From: Blepharisma stoltei
Taxonomy: Eukaryota > Ciliophora > Heterotrichea > Heterotrichida > Blepharismidae
NCBI GenBank assembly: GCA_914767885.1
Contig: CAJZBQ010000013.1
Coordinates: 62,001 to 126,000 of the forward strand
Reading direction: 5' to 3'
DNA: 64,000 nucleotides
Each line of letters starts with the position of its first letter. Position 1 is the first letter of the stretch. The position numbers were made by a program, and so were the translations under genes. The notes beneath the pieces were generated by a model that made no database searches, had not been told where the DNA came from, and saw only the letters and a program-made list of their open reading frames with translations. Below are positions 56,703-64,000 of this stretch, piece after piece.

Positions 56703-57753
56703 TTATTGGTATTTCGACCTTTTTTTCCTTGGTAGCCAGGTATATTCAACTTCTTCTTTTTTCTCTTCTTCTTTCACTGTATCAATATCTTTCTTCATTA
56801 CCGCATACGTTTTTCTTATAGCTTCTTCTACCCCTCTCAAATAAATCGGATGTGGAATCATCGATTTTTGGCCTCACTTGATCTCTCTGAGTTCTTGTGT
56901 CAAACAAATAACATAATGGCTTTTCATAGCAGCCCTACAAAACGAAATTTCTCCGCATCTTTGACAGGTCGATTTTTTCATTGAACAATGAGTCTTGAAT
57001 TTTCGATAGCTATGAAACTTGGCACCACAGCTGCAGTTGTAAAAATCTACGTTTCTTTCCCTGTCTATAATATCTGCTGTTCAGTTTCTGGTGCTGTCAC
57101 CTGATGAGCTTGTTAAAGAATCATCATCACTTAAATTAATTTTTTTTCTGATGGTTTCTTCTGATACTTTTTTTGTGGTTGCTTCTGTTTTTATCTTGGG
57201 AGAATCCTCTGATGAATTTTCAGTATCCGCTGCTTCTGAATATGGGTCGCTGCTGCCTTGTGAAGCTTCAGAATTTGAGTTGTCAGAACAGTATTCTTCT
57301 TCGTTTTGAGTTTGGTTTAGTTCAACAAATTTTGATGATTTATTTTTTGGTTTTTTGGCAAGTGTTTTTACATATACTAATCCTTTATTTGGAACTTCGT
57401 ATTCTAAATCTCCGAATGATTATATTAGGCCCAAAGTTTTATTTTATAAAATAATAAATAAAAAAAATTTAAATATTTATTAATTACTATTAGAGGAGTA
57501 AGATTTCAGTGAAATTAGGATTTAATTTTTTAGAAGCTTTTTCATTAGGTTTTTGGTGGTTTTTGGTGTGTGCTGGAATTAATGCGTAGTTAAGCTCTTC
57601 GCTACAAGTTACACATTGATAAAAATCTTGATGTATTTGTCTGAAGGTGAATCCTCTTAAAGTGAATTCTTTTTTGGAAAGGTCTTTTATTAATTTAAAG
57701 GTGGATCTCTTTTTAGAAGATTTCTTTTCTGCTTTGGCTTCTGCTGAATCCAT
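56703..57753 (-). CDS. Cys/His-rich zinc-finger-like protein, copy 2
   Basis: Segments 57753-57501 and 57406-56703, 318 aa. Same layout as copy 1: FYQCVTCSEELNYALIPAHTKNH, acidic linker, FYNCSCGAKFHSYRKFKTHC, STCQRCGEISFC, MKSHYVICLTQEL, TWLPRKKRSKYQ. TGA-Trp in STRNWTADI and EIKWGQKS. Tandem direct duplicate of copy 1, and it lacks the 187-bp insert. Confidence 0.75.
57407..57500. other. IES in zinc-finger copy 2 (94 bp)
   Basis: TA-bounded; removal gives FTEILEYEVPNKGLVYV, identical in copy 1, which has no IES here. Shows IES gain or loss after the duplication. Confidence 0.88.
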
Positions 57754-57780
57754 TATAGCCCCTCTAAATTTAATTGGGGA
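57754..57780 (-). promoter_or_regulatory. Conserved block upstream of zinc-finger copy 2
   Basis: Near-identical to 56386-56412 while the sequence further upstream is unrelated. Confidence 0.4.
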
Positions 57781-57864
57781 TTATCTTGTAATATATTTTA
57801 CTTCTTTATCAATTTAATTAATCCAAATTTAATAAAATTTCAAATTTTAATTTTATTTCCTTTA

Positions 57865-58245
57865 CTCCCTCCCCCTCCGTGAGTGAACAAAACCATTAGA
57901 AAAATCGCCATTTTTTTGCTCAAAAAACCCACCCTCGGTGAGTGAACAAAAAATTTTTTTAATAGAAAAATTTTTTTGTGGAAAAAAAAAAATTGATATA
58001 TATAAGTGATAATTATTATAATGAAATCTCGAGCTAATTCTGTTTAATTTTAAACAAATTACTTTTTAAAATATAAATTTTATAAATTAAATTAATATTT
58101 GCGTCCAATTTTTGCAAATTAGGATATTTTAAAATTCGAAAAAAAAATTTTTTATAAATTTTATATATAAATTTTTTTTTAAGAAAAAAAAATTAACCCC
58201 TCCATGAGTGAACAAAATATTTTTGTTCACTCACGGAGGGGGGAA
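57865..58245. mobile_element. MITE family B, intergenic (TTA duplication)
   Basis: TTA at 57862-57864 and 58246-58248; GTGAGTGAACAAAA motifs at both ends and a right-end hairpin. Moderately diverged. Confidence 0.85.
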
Positions 58246-58477
58246 TTAGATTCTTAATCCTCTCAATTTTATAATTCAAGCTCAAAATTAATAAATACAT
58301 ATAATGCTTCATCGTGAATATAGTTCAAGAAAACTTTAAAATCTATTTTAAAGCTTAATTTATTTATAATATATCGTATATAAATTAATTTTATTAATAA
58401 TATAATTTTTAAATCAGCTTCATTCTCTTTTAATACAACTTTTATAAAAATTCAAAAATAATAGTCATATGGTATAA

Positions 58478-59773
58478 ATGGGAAACTCTTATCCCCTCTC
58501 CCTGAGCGAGCAAAATAAGTGAAAAAATCCCTATTTTTGGCCAAAAGCCCACCCTATTGGAGAACAAAAGTATTTCGATATATAAATGATAGTTATAATA
58601 ATGAAATATCTAGCTAGTTCTGTTGAATTAAAACAACTTACATTTTAAAGCATAAATTTACAAATTAAATTAATATTTGGTTTAAAATTATTTCGAATTG
58701 GGATTTTTTAAATTTCTAAAAAAACATTTACTATAAAATTTTATTTCAAAAAATAACCTCATGAGCGAATAAAATAATTCCTTTCGCTTAAGAAGAGAGG
58801 AGTTATAAAAATTCACTCAAAGACCTCAACGATTTTTCGCTCTCCCAAGACTTCTATAGATACGCAGCAACACGCTTAGAATTCTCTATTTCATCGGGTT
58901 TCCCTTTTATAAAGTATTTTAATGTTTACAGAGTGGAAGAAGAAAAGCATAAAATTGCCTCAGTTTCATTCGAAGATTTAAAAATAATTTATGAGCATAT
59001 GATGCATATCAAAGTATTGTCAAAAATGACTTATGAAGGCGAAACTCCCGGCCGTGAGGTCGGGTGTCAAATTTGCTTTGAAAGATATGCAAATGTTATT
59101 TTAGCTTGTGGACATGCATTTTGTGATATTGACATTATTGATTGAAAATAGAAATTTTTATAAAATGATGACCTAAGTGGGCCTGACCTCTTGACGCAAT
59201 TTTCTTAACCTCATAGCCATGGTGAATTGGGAAAGGAACCAATCGAGATTCAGGCCTGATTTATGCTTATGCCAGCGATTCATCTTATTCAAAAAATCGA
59301 GGCGCGAGCATCACAAAGTGGATGAAACCTTATGGTCGCTGTGAAGCCAATATAGTATATAGATAATTCCTGGGGATAGCGCGGAATACGCTATCCCCAG
59401 GACCAACCGGGATCGGATTCACACATGGAACGGGAGTTCCATGTGTGGATCCATTTTTTACATGTGAGATATTTACTTTCACGTGTGAAAAATGGATCCA
59501 CACATGGAACCCTCGTTCCATGTGGGATCCGATCCCGGTTGGTCCTGGAGATAGCGTATTCCGCGCTATCCCCAGGAATTTTCTATATGTCTATCTATAA
59601 ATTAAGATTAAGGTTAAGATTGAAAACAGAGAAATCAAAGCTGCCCTATTTGTAGAAGTGAATTACAAGTTAAAGATGTTTATATAGAAATGGAAGAAAA
59701 TCATGAAGAAATTGTAAACGGAATTGAGAATAGTTTACAAGTAATTTTTTCTATTTTGGAAAGAAAAGATTAA
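58478..59773 (+). CDS. RING-finger protein, RNF141-like
   Basis: Segments 58478-58491, 58806-59152 and 59631-59773 give 167 aa. N-terminus MGNSYKN is a likely myristoylation signal, as in RNF141. The C-terminal RING reads CQICFERYANVILACGHAFC, then DWKQRNQSCPICR (TGA as Trp). In the usual C-H-x2-C-x2-C core the last Cys is replaced by Asp (HAFCDID), which could still bind zinc. RING proteins are E3 ubiquitin ligases. Both inserts must be removed: the MITE sits after codon 4 and the retroposon splits the RING itself. Confidence 0.82.
58492..58802. mobile_element. MITE, diverged, as IES in the RING gene (TTA duplication)
   Basis: TTA at 58489-58491 and 58803-58805; ends TCCCCTCTCCCTGAGCGA and its degenerate complement. 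Removal gives MGNSYKNSLKDL. Confidence 0.8.
59153..59630 (+). mobile_element. Retroposon-like insert splitting the RING domain
   Basis: Repeat GATTGAAAATAGA / GATTGAAAACAGA (59140-59152, 59618-59630). Head TTATAAAATGATG, tail of TTAAGA repeats. It contains a 210-bp palindrome. Removal restores DIIDWKQRNQSCPIC. Confidence 0.85.
59368..59580. repeat. Near-perfect 210-bp palindrome
   Basis: Arms of about 100 bp with few mismatches. Each arm has the nested inverted repeats GATAGCGCGGAATACGCTATC and ACACATGGAAC...GTTCCATGTGT. The arms meet at about 59465-59480. Confidence 0.9.
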
Positions 59774-60209
59774 TAATATACACCTAAAATTCATTAATAT
59801 TATACATTCTTTTAAAGAAATTCTTTAAAAATTCTTTACCTTCTTAAGACATATTAAAATAATTTATTATAAGAAGAATAAATTATATCAAGTTTTATTG
59901 ATTTTTAAAAACAATAGATTTAATTATTGAGCGAGGAACTGTTACTGCTTGTTAAACTGTTATCTAAATGGTATACTATAGGAAAAAATAATAGAAGATA
60001 TTTTATTTAAATTTTATTTAGCCTCATATGTATTTTTTCAAGTTTTTTTATATATAAACCTAATAATAATTCAAATACTAATAAATTTTTCATATTATTC
60101 GCCTCATAATAAATAATAAAACTCCAACCGAATTACTAAATTCTTCAGTCCATTCTCCAATCATAAAAATATCAATACAATTTGCCTTTGATTTCCCTGT
60201 TGAGAAAAT
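59774..60209 (-). other. Spacer with protein-like continuation of the CCCH gene
   Basis: Mostly AT-rich, but minus-strand 60206-60075 reads IFSTGKSKANCIDIFMIGEW and TEEFSNSVGVLLFIMRR immediately after a TAA in the same frame, so a further IES or a relic is likely. Confidence 0.35.
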
Positions 60210-61194
60210 TTAAATCACCTCTAAAATGGCCTTTTCTGACAAAAAATTATAATCTAAAATTCCATATTTTTCGACACTTTTGAGGCATTTTATACTTAAG
60301 TATGCTTTGGAATTAATTTATTCATCTATTAGACAGAGAACGGTCTGCCCTCTAATTCAATAAATATTGGTAGTTTACTTTTGCATCCTTCCTCAGAGTT
60401 TTTCCTACTTGACTGATTGCTTCCTGATGGAGAGCTGGATGCTGTGTCTTGTGATAACATCTTATGTACATATGGGCATTGGCTTCCGCTAATACAATAC
60501 CCATATTCAATATATTGCTTGCATTCTTTTACCTTACAGGCTTTTCCTGACTCCCCCCCCCTCCGTGAGCGAACAAAACCATTAGAAAAATCGCCATTTT
60601 TTGACCAAAAACCCACCCTCCGTGAGTGAACAAAAATTTTTTTAATAGAAAAAATTTTAATGGAAAAAAATTTTGATATATAAATGATAATTAGTATAAT
60701 GAAATCTAGAGCTAATTCTGTTTAATTTTAAACAAATTGCGTTTTTAAAAACATAAATTTTGCAAATTAAATTAATATTTGCTTCCCAATTTTTGCAAAT
60801 TAGGATTTTTTTAAATTTCGAAAAAAATATTTTTTATAAAATTTATATATAAATTTTTTTTAAAAAAAAAAAAATTAACCCCCCTCCGTGAGCGAACAAA
60901 ATTTTTTTGTTCGCTCACGGAGGGGGGGGGGAGTGAGTCATTTCTGTCTCTTAATTCTGTTTCTCCATGTGCAAATACACATCGATCACCGAATTCGCAC
61001 ATCCCTGACTCCCAATTTTTACATAACTCAGTCTTGAATTTCAGGAGAAAATTTTTTTCGGCTGATTTATTTTTCTTTCCTGAAGCTGCCTTCACAGGGG
61101 ATATGCTACAGTTAGTAGAGGCTTCACTCTGTGGGCTGGAGAGGGCTTTTGAGCTTGTGTTGTTTTCTGAATAAAAGTTCATTTTGTTCGACAA
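60210..61194 (-). CDS. Tandem CCCH zinc-finger protein
   Basis: Segments 61194-60937, 60550-60332 and 60302-60210, 189 aa. Two CCCH fingers: [22 protein letters not shown] (Cx7Cx5Cx3H) and [20 protein letters not shown] (Cx8Cx5Cx3H), as in TTP/ZFP36-type mRNA-binding proteins that control mRNA decay. Ser-rich flanks. The MITE separates the two fingers, so only the excised form has both. The extension past 60332 ([16 protein letters not shown]) depends on a 29-bp IES. Confidence 0.8.
60303..60331. other. Very short IES (29 bp)
   Basis: TA-bounded; removal replaces the TAA after GRPFSV with [19 protein letters not shown] in frame. Confidence 0.5.
60551..60933. mobile_element. MITE family B as IES between CCCH fingers (TGA duplication)
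   Basis: TGA at 60548-60550 and 60934-60936. Same motifs as 17164 and 26654, nearly identical. Excision gives [15 protein letters not shown] in frame; the junction is TGA, not TA. Confidence 0.9.
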
Positions 61195-61483
61195 AATAAT
61201 GTAAACCTTTTCAGATATCTAGTATATGAGTTTTGTGGTCGGTTAAGAATAGTCATGAATTAATAGGACTAGGAAATATAATATAATTGAAAATAAAAGC
61301 ATGTGCCCATGTCATATTATGAAAGTTATTAAAGATGTGTGTGGAAGAATTTAATAAGGGCCTTTAGGATATTTAGCTGACTCTTTATGTTTTGGCAATT
61401 GTTTGAAGGATTTTTCAAAAAATAGTAAAATATCACTAATTTTAATTTAAAATATTTTTTTTAAAAGAAATCAACCCCTTTGA

Positions 61484-61532
61484 TGAGCAAACAAATATTT
61501 AGTTCGCTCACAGAGGGGAGAGTAATTAATAT
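61484..61532. mobile_element. MITE end fragment
   Basis: CCCCTTTGATGAGCAAACAAAT facing its complement (AGTTCGCTCACAGAGGGG) recalls the right-end hairpin of the MITEs; a left end was not found. The rest of 61195-61890 is AT-rich with no gene. Confidence 0.5.
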
Positions 61533-61892
61533 TAATAATCTACTTCAATTAAAGAAGTTTAATTGTTGCCTAATATGGTATAAAATATAATTTTAGATAA
61601 GAGTAAAATAATTTTAATTCGAACTGCTGGATTAGTTTCATAATCATCGAAATAATTCTTTTCAAGAAATTAGTTGCTAATAAACCAATAATATAAAATG
61701 AAATATTATTATGATTTTTTCACATTTATAAGCTTGAAATATGTCAATAAAAGCTTGCATCATTAATACAAATATTATCCAAGATAAAAAATATATCTAA
61801 AGATATTGACGAATTTATGAGAAATATTAGATATGTATATTGCATTATATAACTGATGGATTTCGTTTTGTTTTTGGCAGATAAATATTAAA

Positions 61893-62972
61893 TTCCTTAT
61901 AGATTTTCGGTGTGGAGGCACAATTGAGTGGATGGCGGAAGACTGAAAAGAGAGTGTGAAAGGTGTGACCAGGAGGTACTGAAGGAAGATACTAATGGAG
62001 AGAGCCAAGGGGAAGGTTACGCTCGAGAATTTTGTCAGACTCAAGGGGATTGTGGAGGACAACGATGAAATAGAGGAAAAGAAGGCTAGGTTCTGGGGTG
62101 TCAACAAGAAAATGACAAGGGAGGCTAGAGTCAAAGCTGCCTGGAGGTATGGGGCTGGCCCTGTCAGGGCTCTTGCCGCGCTAAGGGCCAAGGACCCGAG
62201 GGAGAGAGTGGAGAACAGGTGCAGACTCTGTAATGTAAAGGAAACTGAAAAGCACGTGCTCAATGAATGCGAACTATATGCAGAAATAAGGAGAAAGGCC
62301 CGGCGGAGGCTTAGAGATATAGTAGGGGAGACCTCGGAAAGGCTGACGATGCACACATGGCTAATTGCGGACTCCTCTGAGCTCAAGGGGCTTGTCAGCG
62401 AGAAGGATCTGGATGATAGGGAGACCAAGAGGGCCCTGATGGAATTTGATAATCTCCCTGAGAGGGAGCAGGCCGGACAGCAAACACAGAAGGCTAGAAA
62501 GGGAGGAGCAACTGGAAGACCTTGAAAAGGCTGGCATTACGGAGGAGATCGTACAGGAAATCGAGTGATGAATCGCTGAAAAGGAAAGGAAGGAACTCTT
62601 AGTGGAGGAAGAGGCCTGACGCACGACAGCGATGGTCATTGAGTCGTCCGGCTGCTAAAGGGTCAGCTGATCCCCCTACGTGGCGGCCAGCCTAAAGGTC
62701 GCCGTGGGGAGGGCTGCTTCCGCCGGGGGAGAGTTAGTTCCGCCGCGGGGAGGGTTGCTTCCGCCGCGGGAGGGTTGCTTCCGCGGCGGGAGGGTAGCTT
62801 CCGCGGCGGGGAGGGTTGCTTCCGCCGAGGGGAGGGTTGCTTCCGCCGAGGGGAGGGTTGCTTTCGCCGCAGCGAGGATTGCCTCAGCCGCAGAAGGGTT
62901 GCTTCCGCCGTGGGGAAGGTTGCCTCTGTAGGAAGGGCTGCTGCCCGATGAAAAACTGCTATGTCAAAATTA
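61893..62972 (+). mobile_element. LINE 3' part: RT C-terminal region and long tail ORF
   Basis: A GC-rich ORF, open with TGA as Trp from about 61893 to TAA at 62970-62972. It contains a zinc-knuckle of the non-LTR RT C-terminus (CRLCNVKETEKHVLNEC at 62220-62270) after KKARFWGVNKKMTREARVKAAW. The last ~85 codons are encoded by a GC-rich minisatellite (62700-62945). The abrupt GC step at ~61893 marks 5' truncation. No RT catalytic motif is present in the window. Confidence 0.75.
62700..62945. repeat. GC-rich minisatellite in the LINE tail
   Basis: About 12 copies of an 18-21 bp unit like GGGGAGGGTTGCTTCCGCCG. Reading through gives RRGEGCF and ASAAGRV repeats without stops. Confidence 0.9.
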
Positions 62973-62973
62973 T

Positions 62974-63013
62974 AAATTTGTGCTCAAGTCCAGAAAGTGC
63001 AAAATAAAGCACT
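62974..63013. repeat. Motif shared with 15223-15262
   Basis: AAATTTGTGCTCAAGTCCA followed by AAATAAAGC; the copy at 15223 has the same spacing. Possibly a conserved 3'-end signal of related elements. Confidence 0.6.
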
Positions 63014-63042
63014 CTCTCTCACTTATAATTTCCCTAACTATT

Positions 63043-63295
63043 GCAGCCACCTGAGAGTGATGTGCAAAAACAGTGCTTGTTCCGCTCCAGCACTTCTAGC
63101 AAATTTTCCTCAGCACGATTTTCCGAAAAATAGGACATTTTTTTCAAGTTTTTGACTTCCCCCAGAACTTGCAGCAGTGCGATTAAACTGAGCACTTCAC
63201 ATATTGTAGGCACTTGAGAGTGATGTGCAGAAACAGCGTTTGTTCTACTCCAGCACTTCTAGCAATTTTTCTCAGCACGATTTTTCCGAAAAAAC
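63043..63295. repeat. Pair of ~95-bp direct repeats
   Basis: 63043-63137 and 63202-63295 share GAGAGTGATGTGCA, CTCCAGCACTTCTAGCAA and CTCAGCACGATTTT. Unit spacing is 159 bp. The remaining sequence to 63787 is AT-rich with no gene. Confidence 0.8.
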
Positions 63296-63787
63296 AAAAT
63301 ATGAAGTTAAAATATTTGTTAGCTAGCAAAGCAAGATGGCGAACAACGAAGTCAAAGTTAAGTTAGGGCAGGGTCTAAGTAAACATTTTTCTTTCTTTCT
63401 TATAGATTTTCAGAGACTTGATAGCGCAGGCTAATTGCTTTTGAAGTGATGTTAAAGAATATTGCCTCCAATGCTAAGCTACTGGGCTATTTCTTTAAAT
63501 CTGAAGCTATCTCTATAGTTCTGTTCTGCCTTATTAAATTTATAATCTAGCTAGATGATCATATCTATTTTGACTCTTTAATGCCCTTTTACTTAACTTA
63601 AGCATCTTTCTTTATTATTTAACTAAATAGTAAGCCTTATAATATTGCTTATAATTGTGCAGTAATTATTTATAAATCAATAATAATTCACTTAAATATT
63701 CTTAAGGTTCTTTATCAAAACTAAGATTTTAGAAGTAAAGCCTCAAATTTATGATTTTCTAACTAAAAATTTACTCATTAACTTCAC

Positions 63788-64000
63788 ATGAAATGGATAT
63801 GGAATTTGGTAGGAAAAAGCCGAAAACTAATTCATAAAGAAGACAAACTCAACCCTTGCAAATTTCATGACGAAAGGCTATATCCTGACCTCCTGGCCAA
63901 ATCATAATTAAATATGGTGCCGCTAGAATTTTCTGGTCTCGTGAAAGAAAATTCATCTCTTGTAGATTTTAATTATGAGGCTGGTTTCCTGTGTCGAAAT
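63788..64000 (+). CDS. Start of an unknown gene, interrupted by a retroposon
   Basis: ATG at 63788 opens MKWIWNLVGKSRKLIHKEDK and NPCKFHDERLYPDLLAKS, then hits a retroposon-like head (AATTAAATATGGTGCC) at 63905, as in the other interrupted genes. Protein-like composition; no family recognised. The gene presumably resumes beyond the window. Confidence 0.5.
63905..64000 (+). mobile_element. Retroposon-like insert, truncated by the window edge
   Basis: The head resembles that of the insert at 41823 (AATTAAAATATGGCG) and the sequence turns GC-richer. The 3' end and target duplication are outside the window. Confidence 0.55.

Noticed and set aside
62680-62931. Gly/Ala-rich structural protein gene
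   Set aside because: The repeat lies in the tail of a LINE ORF in the same frame as the zinc knuckle.

Overview
This looks like germline (micronuclear) DNA of a heterotrich ciliate, most likely Blepharisma. Two kinds of evidence support this. First, in-frame TGA must be read as Trp to keep conserved proteins open (GST residue 10, histidyl-tRNA synthetase, BEACH protein, dynein, RuvX-like protein), while TAA and TAG end genes. Second, nearly every conserved gene is cut by non-coding inserts lying between short direct repeats, mostly TA. Removing each insert at the repeat restores the reading frame and a sensible protein. I call these inserts IESs (internal eliminated sequences). About 50 candidates are listed; all are inferred from protein homology, because no somatic sequence was available to me.

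Layout: 1-541 LINE fragment; 542-1354 DYRK kinase start (-); 1684-4775 type I DnaJ (+) split by a 2-kb IES; 4915-6269 EB1 (+); 6270-8521 two MITEs and AT-rich DNA; 8522-9037 ASF1 (-); 9375-11580 two small genes (-) each split by a MITE; 11800-13280 unknown (+); 13458-14423 mitochondrial carrier (-); 14503-15745 inverted duplication with two small genes; 15797-17731 histidyl-tRNA synthetase (-); 17892-20048 ArfGAP (-); 20430-22141 reductase-MORN fusion (-); 22469-24061 C2/coiled-coil protein (-); 25475-44611 one axonemal dynein heavy chain (DNAH2 type, +) with 22 inserts; 44616-45116 RuvX/YqgF-like (-); 45177-53247 BEACH/WD40 protein (-); 53297-54146 Rab-like GTPase (-); 54415-55089 GST (+); 55233-57753 two zinc-finger-like paralogues (-); 58478-59773 RNF141-like RING protein (+); 60210-61194 CCCH protein (-); 61893-62972 LINE 3' end; 63788-end start of another gene.

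The genes form no operon. EB1 and the dynein are cytoskeletal or ciliary; ASF1, HisRS, DnaJ, the carrier, ArfGAP, Rab-like and BEACH proteins are general cell machinery. What unites the window is the invading DNA: AT-rich MITEs with reiterated GAACAAAA-type motifs and mostly 3-bp TNA target duplications; short retroposon-like inserts with a TAAAATGG-like head, a simple-repeat tail and 11-16 bp target duplications; one 1.8-kb TIR element with an 8-bp duplication; and short AT-rich IESs. Several are nested. No rRNA, tRNA or CRISPR was recognised.
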